Assembly (NCBI GenBank): GCA_015485235.1
Contig: WFTX01000173.1
Span: forward strand, 1-9,307
Direction: 5' to 3'
Length of the DNA stretch: 9,307 nucleotides
Source: Nitrospirota bacterium
GTDB lineage: Bacteria > Nitrospirota > Thermodesulfovibrionia > Thermodesulfovibrionales > JdFR-85
Of the stretch, positions 1 through 7,043 are shown piece by piece. The position numbers and the translations under genes were made by a program. The stretch's first letter is position 1, and each line of letters begins with the position of its first letter. Under the pieces are notes generated by a model that made no database searches, had not been told where the DNA came from, and worked only from the letters and a program-made list of their open reading frames with translations.

Positions 1-314
1 GGGTTTACTTTGGCGGAAGGATTCAGGCACGGATCACCTGGGGAAGACGCTCCCCCGGCCGGTCCGTCAGGAAGCGGACCCTTGGGAGCTACAGCCAGGA
101 GAGCAGGATTATCAGGATCAACCCGATCCTGGACCGCCCCGGCATTCCCCGGTTTTTCATAGAGTACGTCATCTATCATGAGATGCTCCATGCCCGCTTC
201 GGCATAAAGGTAAAGGGTGGCAGGCAGGTCATCCATCCGCCCGAGTTCAGGACAGAAGAGAAGAAATTCAGACAATATCAAAGGGCAATCGAGTGGGAAA
301 AGAGGATTCGATGA
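1..314 (+). CDS. SprT-like zinc metallopeptidase, C-terminal part (5' end outside window)
   Basis: The open frame enters from the left edge (first full codon at 3) and stops with TGA at 312-314, so about 103 C-terminal residues are visible. The zinc-binding HEMLH is encoded at 177-191, preceded by FFIEYVIY. A downstream His in IHPPEF (codon 234-236) is the expected third ligand. The stretch ITWGRR, LGSY, IIRINPILDRP before the HExxH is typical of the SprT-like/M48-type family found as single-domain cytoplasmic proteins in many bacteria. In this family the HExxH His residues and a later His bind zinc and the Glu is catalytic; the substrate of this subgroup is not known to me. Its stop lies one base before the dtd start at 316, so the two are probably cotranscribed. 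The family call is fairly safe; the biological role is open. Confidence 0.8.
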   Translation, partial: VYFGGRIQARITWGRRSPGRSVRKRTLGSYSQESRIIRINPILDRPGIPRFFIEYVIYHEMLHARFGIKVKGGRQVIHPPEFRTEEKKFRQYQRAIEWEKRIR

Positions 315-315
315 G

Positions 316-759
316 ATGAAGGCACTGCTCCAGAGGGTGAGTGAGGCATCGGTGGAGGTCGAGGGCCGGAGGGTCGGAAGCATCGGGAAGGGCCTGCTGA
401 TTCTTCTCTGTGCTGAAAGGGGGGACACTGACAAAGACCTCTCATATATCCTGAGAAAGGTCCTGAACCTCCGGATCTTTGAAGACCAGACCGGAAAGAT
501 GAACCTCTCCGTGAATAATATCGGCGGGGAGATCCTTGTCGTCCCCCAGTTTACCCTTGCCGCCCGTGTAAAAAAAGGCAACAGGCCCTCCTTTGATGAT
601 GCAGAGGCTCCTCAAAGGGCGGAGGATCTCTTTAACCGGTTTGTTGAAGCCCTCACCAGCGAGGTCACCAAAGTGGAAACGGGGAGATTCGGCAGGCACA
701 TGAAGGTAAGCCTCCTGAATGACGGACCTGTAACAATAATGGTAGACTCCAGGCTCTGA
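316..759 (+). CDS. dtd: D-aminoacyl-tRNA deacylase
   Basis: Cytoplasmic proofreading enzyme that hydrolyses D-amino acids (and glycine mischarged on tRNA-Ala) from tRNA. The 147 residues from ATG 316 match the usual length of about 145. The open frame extends upstream to an ATG at 217, but those codons overlap the metallopeptidase and give no Dtd-like sequence, while MKALLQRVSEASVEV is the standard N-terminus; a weak AAGAGG at 300-305 precedes it. Visible motifs are the active-site strand VPQFTLAA (residues 76-83, Thr80), KKGNRPSF (86-93) and NDGPVT (135-140), which carries the Gly-cis-Pro pair that rejects L-amino acids. The usual SQFTL motif here has Pro at residue 77 instead of Ser. It follows the metallopeptidase by one base, so it is probably the last gene of that unit. 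Confidence 0.95.
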   Translation: MKALLQRVSEASVEVEGRRVGSIGKGLLILLCAERGDTDKDLSYILRKVLNLRIFEDQTGKMNLSVNNIGGEILVVPQFTLAARVKKGNRPSFDDAEAPQRAEDLFNRFVEALTSEVTKVETGRFGRHMKVSLLNDGPVTIMVDSRL

Positions 760-1235
760 CCTTTTCCTTGCCTTACAGTTGCATAAATTGTTCCCCGGAG
801 GCAAGGGGTGGTCAATACGACTGAATGCCCTCACGAAGCCTTCCCTGTCTGTTCAGTTGTCCGGGGGTATGCTCTGAATTTTTCATTATCAATACCTGAT
901 CGTTCATTAAAGCGCATCCCTGTGTCGGCTCGGCGGAAACCGTCCGGTCCTCTCTACCCAAAACCCTTTTTACCACTGATCAGGACTCTTAAGGCACTGT
1001 CCATAACAGACTTTCTCTACTCAGACACGACCGGAGCTTTATAATGAAAAATTGCAGAGCACACCCCCGGGATCATGCCGTATCGAAGCGGTTTTCTTTC
1101 ACATCCGCTCGCATAAGCTCCTGTGCATACTCATCTTAACGTCAAGGTTTCGTCTGAAAGAAAATTTTCCTGCCCCTCTCCCCCTAAAGTTTTCCCCCCG
1201 GCGTCCGATAAAAGAGACAAAGGAGGTCGGATGCC
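760..1235. other. 476-bp intergenic region without a convincing gene
   Basis: Open frames at 808-1044 and 1052-1558 exist, but they lack ribosome-binding sites, have no recognisable composition, and the second runs into the HAMP gene in another frame. I see no tRNA, repeat array or strong terminator. Minor items are a perfect TATAAT at 1040-1045, a 10-bp palindrome GAAAATTTTC at 1160-1169, and a C/T-rich stretch at about 1168-1203. The region probably carries the promoter and leader of the HAMP/cytochrome operon. Confidence 0.6.
1040..1045 (+). promoter_or_regulatory. Possible -10 element of the HAMP/cytochrome operon
   Basis: A perfect TATAAT hexamer lies in the gap before the HAMP gene. 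No good -35 lies 16-18 bases upstream (the best is TCTACT at 1016-1021, 18 bp away), so it would need an activator or be fortuitous. Transcription from it would give a leader of about 180 bases. Confidence 0.25.
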
Positions 1236-1811
1236 ATGACAACTTTAGGGATCATTCCAAAGAACTTTTCACTCAGGTTAACAGTCACTGTCATCACCAT
1301 AATTGCAATCGGCGTGACCGTGACAGGGATTCTGCTCTACATCAGTTCCCAGGTTTTCATCGGCCAGACCTATACGGAAGGGCTGAAGAACCTTGCCCAG
1401 ATGAAGGAGATCCTTTTACAGAAGAGCATTATAATCTATCTGGCAACCTCCTTCTTCATCATCGGAGGGATAGTGCTTCTTACCCTCTTTTATTCCCACA
1501 GGGTGGCAGGCCCCCTCTACCGTCTGGGTGTTTCGGCAAGAACGATAGCAGGCGGTGATTACACCCTGAGGGTAAAACTGAGGGACAGGGATGTTGTCCA
1601 TCCCCTTGCCGAATCACTGAACTTCCTTACAGAGCAGTACAGAAAGAGGATGGTACTGCTTGCCGAAAGGGTAGCGGGGGTGCGGGAAGCAGCTGAACAT
1701 GTTGCAGAGCTTTCTCGCAAGGACGGCAATGGTGAGTTCGAGCGGGCGATAGACCAGCTTTCCAGGGCATCGGAAGAACTCAAGAAAGCGATGGCGGATA
1801 TCAAGATATGA
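1236..1811 (+). CDS. Two-pass membrane HAMP-domain protein without output domain (first copy)
   Basis: 191 residues. A short basic N-terminus is followed by membrane helix 1 (about 15-41), a periplasmic loop of only some 20 residues, helix 2 (about 64-87), a HAMP domain (about 88-141, with GPLYR at 92-96, IAGGD at 104-108 and LNFLTEQ at 128-134), and a helical, probably coiled-coil tail to the end. Start ATG 1236 has AGGAGG at 1221-1226, 9 bases away; an ATG at 1231 meets a stop at once. HAMP domains normally relay a signal across the membrane to a kinase, cyclase or methyl-accepting domain; none is present, and the loop is too short for a ligand-binding domain. The stop overlaps the start of the heptaheme cytochrome by ATGA. 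I infer a membrane partner or signal adaptor for that cytochrome; the name 'chemotaxis protein' would overstate it. Confidence 0.85.
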   Translation: MTTLGIIPKNFSLRLTVTVITIIAIGVTVTGILLYISSQVFIGQTYTEGLKNLAQMKEILLQKSIIIYLATSFFIIGGIVLLTLFYSHRVAGPLYRLGVSARTIAGGDYTLRVKLRDRDVVHPLAESLNFLTEQYRKRMVLLAERVAGVREAAEHVAELSRKDGNGEFERAIDQLSRASEELKKAMADIKI

Positions 1812-2626
1812 AGGCAAGGGTTATCATAGGAACCTTTGCAATGCTCCTCATATTTTTCTCCGGGGTTTACAGCCTCCTCGAAGAGCCTCACAGCTTCAGT
1901 GAAGATGAATGCATGAGATGCCACCTCACAGATCCGCAGGGAAAGACCGGCCCCCTTCCGCTTGTGGCTCGGGAGAGTGAACTCTGCAGCGACTGCCACG
2001 ATGTCTCGGAGTCCCTCCTTACCCATCCCGTGGACGTGACTCCCAAGCATACGAGGATACCCGCTGACATGCCCCTTTCCCTTGAAGGCACCCTTACCTG
2101 CTCCACCTGCCACGACATTCACTCTTCATACCGGACTCCCTTCGGCACCCCTTCCCACTTCCTTAGGAGGCAGGTCTCGGGCCGGCAGTTCTGCATGATC
2201 TGCCACCGTGAGAGCGTTGCGGGAGAGTCCCTCAGCCATGCAGAGGTGATAGAACAGGCCCACTTCAAGTCGAGGTATTACATCACTGACAACTCCAGGA
2301 CGATCGATGATGTCTCTGCAGAGTGCCTGTCCTGTCATGACGGCTCAGTCGGCAAACTCTCCGTCATAGGTGTGGGTAACTGGTCCCATTCGGAGGGCTT
2401 CATGAGCTATGATTCAGGCACCCACCCGATAGGCGTGAGTTACAGGGATGCATTCAGAAAGTCACCGGACGGATTCCGGCCCCCCTCAATGCTGGATGAA
2501 AGGATACAGTTAGTAAACGGAAAGGTCAGCTGTATCTCCTGTCACAACATGTATGCAGAGACACCCATGAAACTCGTAATGTCAAATGAGAAGAGCAGGC
2601 TCTGTCTTGCCTGCCATATAAAATAA
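1808..2626 (+). CDS. Exported heptaheme cytochrome c
   Basis: 272 residues with an N-terminal export signal (MKAR, then a hydrophobic stretch to about residue 24; the cleavage site is unclear and it may stay anchored). Seven CxxCH heme sites begin at Cys35, 60, 98, 129, 173, 242 and 266, so the mature protein acts outside the inner membrane as an electron carrier. It has a repeating three-heme plan: CxxCH, an HPV or HPI motif (His73, His206), then CxxCH and a final CxxCH; hemes 2-3-4 and 5-6-7 follow it. Hemes 1-4 align with the tetraheme protein encoded at 3233-3658. Its paired-CxxCH character resembles cytochrome c3-like and doubled-CxxCH families. The ATGA overlap with the HAMP gene implies translational coupling. 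Redox partners cannot be read from sequence. Confidence 0.92.
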   Translation: MKARVIIGTFAMLLIFFSGVYSLLEEPHSFSEDECMRCHLTDPQGKTGPLPLVARESELCSDCHDVSESLLTHPVDVTPKHTRIPADMPLSLEGTLTCSTCHDIHSSYRTPFGTPSHFLRRQVSGRQFCMICHRESVAGESLSHAEVIEQAHFKSRYYITDNSRTIDDVSAECLSCHDGSVGKLSVIGVGNWSHSEGFMSYDSGTHPIGVSYRDAFRKSPDGFRPPSMLDERIQLVNGKVSCISCHNMYAETPMKLVMSNEKSRLCLACHIK

Positions 2627-2648
2627 TGAACCGACCAGGGAGGTTGCA

Positions 2649-3236
2649 GTGAACAGGAAACCTTACAGAAGAAGACATTACTTCATAAACAGGTATTTTC
2701 AGGGCCGTTTCATCCTCGCCTTCGTTCTCCTTGCCTCCATCGGAGGGGTGACCGCCATAGGCCTTTTCAACTTCTTTGCCTACAGAAAACTGGACAGCCT
2801 GATGTACTCCATCCACATTCCGGCAAGGAATATAAATGAACTCCTCTCTGCTGATCTCATCTATGCAAACCTCTTCGCCTTCATGTTCGTCCTGATCGTC
2901 TTCTTCATAGCCATGAACCGGCTTACTATAAAGATATCGGGACCCCTCTATCGTATCAAGAAGGACCTTGAGAGTATTGCGGCAGGCGACCTGAGTTTTA
3001 ATATTACCCTCCGGTACAAGGATGAATTCAAGGACTTTGCAAATGAACTCAATATCCTTGTTGAGAAACAGAGAGAACTCTTCGGTACATTGAAAAGAGA
3101 GATAGAGACTGTTGACCGCTATACCCGTGAGGCGGAACGGTATTATCCGAAACATGATATGGTGGCATTGAAGGTAAAACATCTCCTTTCCCACCTGAAG
3201 AACATAGAAGAAGAGATCAGCAAGATAAGGACATGA
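2649..3236 (+). CDS. Two-pass membrane HAMP-domain protein without output domain (second copy)
   Basis: 195 residues from a GTG start at 2649, chosen because GGGAGG at 2638-2643 lies 5 bases upstream. It has a basic N-terminus (RKPYRRRH), membrane helix 1 (about 21-43), a loop of about 30 residues, helix 2 (about 73-95), HAMP (about 95-147; GPLYR 98-102, IAAGD 110-114, ANELNILVE 131-139), and a charged helical tail ending in EEEISKIRT. It is a paralogue of the protein at 1236-1811: both share GPLYR, IA-GD, LR-x-D and LN-x-L-x-E at equivalent positions and the same architecture, but the membrane helices have diverged. It begins 22 bases after the heptaheme gene and overlaps the tetraheme gene by ATGA. 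As with the first copy, no kinase, cyclase or methyl-accepting output is present. Confidence 0.85.
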   Translation: MNRKPYRRRHYFINRYFQGRFILAFVLLASIGGVTAIGLFNFFAYRKLDSLMYSIHIPARNINELLSADLIYANLFAFMFVLIVFFIAMNRLTIKISGPLYRIKKDLESIAAGDLSFNITLRYKDEFKDFANELNILVEKQRELFGTLKREIETVDRYTREAERYYPKHDMVALKVKHLLSHLKNIEEEISKIRT

Positions 3237-3658
3237 AGGCCGGCCGGGTCATAGCCGTCTCCCTTGCCCTTGTCTTCAGCCTTTCAGGGAAAGCCCTTTC
3301 ATCCCATAACGACATCACCCGGATAAGATGCCTTTCCTGTCACGTAAAACTCCCCTTCAACAAGATCGCCGACACATTCAGCACCCGGTCCATAGAAGTC
3401 TGTCAGGACTGTCACAGGGATGAGATGATCACCTTTTCCCATCCCGTAGGGATGCCGGTGGGAATAAAGCTCCCAAAGGACCTGCCCCTGAGTAAAGAGG
3501 GGAAACTCATCTGTATCACCTGTCATACCTTTCACAAATCCAATTATCTGCCCGGCTACAGGAAAAAGACCTACCTTCGAAGAAGCGTGCTCGGAAAGCG
3601 GTTCTGCCTCAACTGCCATGAAAGGGACCCGCTCGTCCCTGTCACAGGAGAAGAATAG
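3233..3658 (+). CDS. Exported tetraheme cytochrome c
   Basis: 141 residues with a signal peptide (hydrophobic core about 5-18; likely cut after Ala-Leu-Ser at 21-23). Four CxxCH sites begin at Cys33, 57, 94 and 125. The intervals of 24, 37 and 31 residues almost equal those of hemes 1-4 in the heptaheme protein (25, 38, 31). Shared text includes the HPV after heme 2 (His70; His73 in the other), DLPLSKEGKLICITCHTFH against DMPLSLEGTLTCSTCHDIH, and LRRSVLGKRFC against LRRQVSGRQFC. It is thus a paralogue lacking the last three hemes. It is expected to sit in the periplasm and pass electrons; partners are unknown. It is the last gene of the four-gene block, and no clear terminator follows in the next 100 bases. 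Confidence 0.92.
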   Translation: MKAGRVIAVSLALVFSLSGKALSSHNDITRIRCLSCHVKLPFNKIADTFSTRSIEVCQDCHRDEMITFSHPVGMPVGIKLPKDLPLSKEGKLICITCHTFHKSNYLPGYRKKTYLRRSVLGKRFCLNCHERDPLVPVTGEE

Positions 3659-3704
3659 CCACACCCCCTTTTCCTCAAAAACCCTGCCTTAATGTTAAAA
3701 TAAA

Positions 3705-3721
3705 CATCTTGCTGCATCTTG
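3705..3721 (+). repeat. Short direct repeat upstream of nadA
   Basis: CATCTTG occurs at 3705-3711 and again at 3715-3721, offset by 10 bp, about one helical turn. The pair sits inside wider inverted arms CCTGCC (3683-3688) and GGCAGG (3721-3726). This could be an operator for nadA, but I cannot match it to a known NAD regulator site (NadR, NrtR or NiaR). Confidence 0.2.
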
Positions 3722-3751
3722 GCAGGTAGTTGAAAAACTGAGAAAACCCAC

Positions 3752-3756
3752 GGAGG
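3752..3756 (+). promoter_or_regulatory. Ribosome-binding site that fixes the nadA start
   Basis: GGAGG ends one base before an in-frame ATG at 3758, too close to serve it, and 10 bases before the next in-frame ATG at 3767. The second ATG is therefore preferred. Confidence 0.65.
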
Positions 3757-3766
3757 AATGAGGAAG

Positions 3767-4747
3767 ATGGAGAACCAGAAGATCGTTGAAGAGATAATGA
3801 GGCTGAAGGAGGACAGGAATGCAATAATCCTTGCTCATAACTATCAGCGGGACGAGGTTCAGGAGATAGCTGACTTTACCGGGGATTCCCTCGAACTCTC
3901 AAGGGAGGCTGCGAAGATGGAGTGTGATCTGATAGTCTTCTGCGGCGTGAATTTCATGGCAGAAAGCGCCTCCATCCTCTCGCCTGAGAAGACCGTGCTC
4001 CTTCCCGAACTGGAGGCAAACTGTCCCATGGCGGACATGATCCGTGTGGAAGGGGAAAGGAAGGTCTGGAAGAGCTTCCCGGGCTACAGGGAGCAGCCCG
4101 CCTTTGTCTTCCCCCATGATTTTACACTCAGGGACATGAAAGAGAGTTACCCCGATGCACCGGTAGTGACCTATGTAAACACCACCGCTGATGTGAAGGC
4201 GGAAAGCGACATCTGCTGTACATCTTCCAACGTGGTCAAGGTGGTTGAGTCCCTCCCTGTGGATCAGGTAATCTGCATCCCCGACAGGAACCTCTCTGCC
4301 TGGGCCGCAAAGATGACCGGAAAGAAGATCATCTCCTGGGACGGTTTCTGCCACGTCCATGACAGGGTGACTGCCGAGGATGTGGAGAAGGCAAGGAAGG
4401 AGCACCCCGACGCCCTCCTTATGGCACACCCTGAATGCAGGCTCGAGGTCCTGGATCTTGCAGATCATGTAACAAGCACTTCAGGCATGCTCAGATACGC
4501 AAGGAGTTCCGACCATAAAGAGTTCATAGTAGGCACTGAGGTGGGGCTCCTCTACAGGCTCCGGAAGGAAAACCCTGAAAAGACCTTTCATCCCCTCAGG
4601 TCCGACATGATCTGCCCGAACATGAAGAAGACCAGACTCACCAGCGTCCTTACCGCCCTCAGGGAGATGAAGCATCAGGTGAAAGTACCGGAAGATATCA
4701 GGGTAAGGGCCGTAAAGGCTCTGGACAGGATGTTAGAGATAGTCTGA
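3767..4747 (+). CDS. nadA: Quinolinate synthase
   Basis: Cytoplasmic [4Fe-4S] enzyme that condenses iminoaspartate with dihydroxyacetone phosphate to quinolinate in de novo NAD synthesis. 326 residues from ATG 3767. Family motifs: AIILAHNYQ near the N-terminus, DSLELSREAAK, FMAESASILSPEK, YVNTTADVKAESD, CTSSNVV, PDRNLSAW and TSTSGML. The three expected cluster cysteines are Cys86 (EANCPMADM), Cys195 (DGFCHVHDR) and Cys283 (DMICPNMKK). Between Cys86 and the TYVNTT strand the protein has some 24 more residues than the E. coli enzyme as I remember it (about 98-120 in this protein). No nadB or nadC is visible nearby. The stop TGA at 4745-4747 directly abuts the rimO start at 4748. An alternative start at 3758 would add three residues. 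Confidence 0.96.
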   Translation: MENQKIVEEIMRLKEDRNAIILAHNYQRDEVQEIADFTGDSLELSREAAKMECDLIVFCGVNFMAESASILSPEKTVLLPELEANCPMADMIRVEGERKVWKSFPGYREQPAFVFPHDFTLRDMKESYPDAPVVTYVNTTADVKAESDICCTSSNVVKVVESLPVDQVICIPDRNLSAWAAKMTGKKIISWDGFCHVHDRVTAEDVEKARKEHPDALLMAHPECRLEVLDLADHVTSTSGMLRYARSSDHKEFIVGTEVGLLYRLRKENPEKTFHPLRSDMICPNMKKTRLTSVLTALREMKHQVKVPEDIRVRAVKALDRMLEIV

Positions 4748-6040
4748 ATGCAGGAAGGAGACGGAAAAAGGAGTTTCTATCTTCTCACCCTTGGCTGTCC
4801 GAAAAACACGGCCGATTCCGAGGAACTCTCAGGGCTTTTGATCTCCCAGGGCCTGAAGGAGGCGGAAGATCCTGAAGGGGCCGACATCCTCCTGCTCAAC
4901 ACATGCGGCTTTATCGAGGATGCCCGGAAGGAATCCATTGACGAGATTTTCAGGCTCATCCGGTTAAAGGGAAAGACGAGACAGCTGATAGTATTCGGCT
5001 GCCTTGCCCAGCGATACAGGGACGAGTTAATGAGGGAGATCCCTGAGATCGACCTCCTCTTCGGCGTGAACGAGGAAGAGAGGATTCTCCAGGAAGTCTC
5101 TGGAAATGGCTCTCTCCCGACCCCCGATCCGGTCAGTCTCCCCGGCCGTTCATCAACATATCGTTACCTGAAGATAGCCGACGGCTGTAACCGGGGTTGC
5201 AGCTTCTGCGCAATCCCCTCCATAAAGGGACCCTTCAGCAGTATTCCACCGGAAAAACTCCTCGTGAAGGCCCGGCGGTTCATCTCTTCAGGGGCAAGGG
5301 AGATCATACTCGTTGCCCAGGAAACCACATCCTATGAATGGGACACCGGGAAATACAGGCTGGAGGACCTTATCAGGGACATAACCCGGATAGAGGGGGA
5401 CTTCAGGGTGAGGCTTCACTACTTTTCCCCCTATGCAGTAAGGGAGGAGCTTCTCGAGGAAATGGCCCTGAACCCGAAGGTGTGTAAATATGTAGACATC
5501 CCCCTCCAGCACTCGGAGGAGGGAGTGCTCCGACTCATGAGAAGGGGAGGCAACCGGGATTTCTTCAGGGATCTGATAGAAAAGATCAGGAAGATCGTCC
5601 CCGGCGTAACCCTGAGGAGCACCTTCATAGTCGGCTTTCCCGGTGAGACAGAGAGGGACTTCGAAGGACTCCTTGATTTTGTGGAAGAGGTGGGCTTTGA
5701 CCGCCTGGGTGCCTTTCTCTACTCAAGGGAGGAAGAGACACCGGCCTGGCCCCTTGGAGACCCTGTCCCCATTGAAGTAAAGGAAAAGAGATACCATGAA
5801 CTGATCTCCCTCCAGGAAAGGATATCCCTCCAGAAGAACCTCGCCCTTTCAGGCAAAAGGCTGAGGGTGCTGGTTGATGAGACTGACGGAGGGGTTGCAA
5901 TCGGGAGGCATGAAGGCCAGTCCCCGGAGATCGACGGTGTCACCCTGATACGGAAGGCCGGGGGGATCAGGCCTGGTGAGTTCATTTATACGATCATCAC
6001 CGACGGAAACGAGTATGACCTTGAGGGGGTCCCGGCATGA
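4748..6040 (+). CDS. rimO: Ribosomal protein uS12 methylthiotransferase
   Basis: Radical-SAM methylthiotransferase that adds a methylthio group to an aspartate of ribosomal protein S12. 430 residues, the usual length. Domains in order: the UPF0004 N-terminal domain with LGCPKNTADSE and cluster cysteines Cys17, Cys53 (NTCGFIEDA) and Cys85 (FGCLAQRY); the radical-SAM core with CNRGCSFC (Cys147, 151, 154) followed by AIPSIKG; IPLQHSEEGVLRLMRR; TFIVGFPGET; and a C-terminal TRAM-like region from about 365. LGCPKN, the SFCAIP form and the short linker favour RimO over the tRNA enzyme MiaB. It starts directly at the nadA stop without its own strong ribosome site and overlaps the M50 gene by ATGA, so all three are probably translated from one message. 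Both this enzyme and NadA need iron-sulfur clusters. Confidence 0.93.
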   Translation: MQEGDGKRSFYLLTLGCPKNTADSEELSGLLISQGLKEAEDPEGADILLLNTCGFIEDARKESIDEIFRLIRLKGKTRQLIVFGCLAQRYRDELMREIPEIDLLFGVNEEERILQEVSGNGSLPTPDPVSLPGRSSTYRYLKIADGCNRGCSFCAIPSIKGPFSSIPPEKLLVKARRFISSGAREIILVAQETTSYEWDTGKYRLEDLIRDITRIEGDFRVRLHYFSPYAVREELLEEMALNPKVCKYVDIPLQHSEEGVLRLMRRGGNRDFFRDLIEKIRKIVPGVTLRSTFIVGFPGETERDFEGLLDFVEEVGFDRLGAFLYSREEETPAWPLGDPVPIEVKEKRYHELISLQERISLQKNLALSGKRLRVLVDETDGGVAIGRHEGQSPEIDGVTLIRKAGGIRPGEFIYTIITDGNEYDLEGVPA

Positions 6041-6936
6041 GGAAGAAAGGGCTGACCACTCATATCATCCTCTTTATCCTTACCGTGGTCTCAACTCTTA
6101 TCGCCGGTGCCCTCCAGAAGGGGATAAACATACTGGAGGAGCCCTGGAGGATTATCGAGGGGATACCCTTCTCCGTCTCCCTCCTTGCCATACTCCTGAC
6201 CCATGAACTCTCCCACTTCTTTGCCTCCCGCCGTCATCATACCCATGCAACGCTCCCCTACTTCATCCCGGCACCATCTATTATCGGCACCTTCGGCGCC
6301 TTCATCAAGATGAAGTCACCCATCAGAACAAGGGAGGCCCTCATCGACATAGGGGCATCAGGCCCCATCGGCGGCTTCATCGTGGCACTGGTCGTTACGG
6401 TCATAGGACTTGCCCATTCCGAGGTAGTCACACTGAAGGGTTCTGAGGTAGGCCTACTCCTGGGTGATTCCATCCTCTTCTCAGTGCTTACAAAGGCGGT
6501 CCTCGGAAGCCTTCCCGAGGGAAAGGACGTCATGCTGAGCCCCGTGGCCTTTGCAGGCTGGATAGGCTTCTTCGTCACCTCCATGAACCTCCTTCCAATA
6601 GGCCAGCTTGACGGGGGACATATCGCCTATGCCCTCCTTGGTGAGAAAAATCACCGGAAGGCATCCATATTCTTTGCGACCATCCTTGCCCTTGCCGGGA
6701 TAGGGAGGCTCTACCTCTACAGCAGCTTCTTTACAGGAACCCCCTTCGGGGTCCTCAGGGACTATCTCTGGGAGGGCTGGGCGGTCTGGGCGTTTCTCCT
6801 CTACATGCTGGGGCTGAGACACCCCCCTGTCCTCTTCTGGGAGGAACCCCTGGACAGGAGGAGAAGGTTCATCGGCTGGCTCTCCCTCCTGATCTTCATC
6901 CTTACCTTCACGCCTGTACCCTTCAGGATGGGCTGA
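6037..6936 (+). CDS. M50 site-2 family intramembrane zinc protease
   Basis: 299 residues, strongly hydrophobic with several membrane helices. The zinc site HELSH is at 56-60 inside a helix, and the second conserved motif is NLLPIGQLDGGH (184-195), where Asp192 supplies the third zinc ligand. GTFGAFIKMKSPIRTREAL (84-102) and DIGASGPIGGF (104-114) are characteristic of the plant/cyanobacterial EGY-like branch. There is no PDZ domain, so this is not RseP proper. Family members cleave membrane-embedded substrates; the substrate here is unknown. A last helix pair follows DRRRR (275-279). ATG overlaps the rimO stop (ATGA), so it belongs to the nadA-rimO unit. A Pho-box-like promoter for the next gene begins only 7 bases after its stop, and no terminator is visible between them. 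Confidence 0.9.
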   Translation: MRKKGLTTHIILFILTVVSTLIAGALQKGINILEEPWRIIEGIPFSVSLLAILLTHELSHFFASRRHHTHATLPYFIPAPSIIGTFGAFIKMKSPIRTREALIDIGASGPIGGFIVALVVTVIGLAHSEVVTLKGSEVGLLLGDSILFSVLTKAVLGSLPEGKDVMLSPVAFAGWIGFFVTSMNLLPIGQLDGGHIAYALLGEKNHRKASIFFATILALAGIGRLYLYSSFFTGTPFGVLRDYLWEGWAVWAFLLYMLGLRHPPVLFWEEPLDRRRRFIGWLSLLIFILTFTPVPFRMG

Positions 6937-6943
6937 TCCCCGA

Positions 6944-6978
6944 CTGTAACCAATTTGTAACCTCCCCTGTGTTATAAA
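6944..6978 (+). promoter_or_regulatory. PhoB-box-like promoter of the exported-protein gene
   Basis: CTGTAAC (6944-6950), four bases, then TTGTAAC (6955-6961) form an 11-bp direct repeat. After 11 more bases comes TATAAA (6973-6978) as the -10. Known PhoB boxes are two 7-bp CTGTCAT-type units separated by 4 bp, placed about 10-11 bp before the -10 in place of a -35; this layout fits. The same arrangement recurs at 9270-9304. No regulator gene is in the window, so PhoB control is an inference. Confidence 0.6.
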
Positions 6979-7000
6979 GGAAAACAGACAGGCATTTGAA

Positions 7001-7043
7001 CCTTTCAGAATGAAATTGCCACTAAGATACAAAAACTGAAAGG
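7001..7043 (+). repeat. Inverted repeat in the leader reaching the ribosome-binding site
   Basis: CCTTTCAG (7001-7008) is perfectly complementary to CTGAAAGG (7036-7043), with a 27-base loop. The right arm covers the first two G of the GGGAGG ribosome site (7042-7047). In the transcript this could form an 8-bp stem that partly hides the start signal of the gene at 7056. Confidence 0.4.

Noticed and set aside
217..315. Upstream extension of the dtd frame to the ATG at 217
   Set aside because: It overlaps the metallopeptidase frame, which carries a real motif, and Dtd homology begins exactly at 316.
766..806. CCTTGCC and GGCAAGG arms after dtd as a terminator
   Set aside because: The loop is 27 bases and no T-run follows the right arm.
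808..1558. Two + strand open frames at 808-1044 and 1052-1558
   Set aside because: No ribosome site, no domain-like composition, and the second is a shadow of the HAMP gene over most of its length.
1236..3236. Calling the two HAMP proteins chemotaxis receptors or histidine kinases
   Set aside because: Neither has a methyl-accepting signalling hairpin, a kinase domain or a periplasmic sensor domain.
3719..3735. Sigma-54 promoter upstream of nadA (TGGCAGGTAGTTGA)
   Set aside because: The GG to GC spacing is one base short and the GC of the -12 element is missing.
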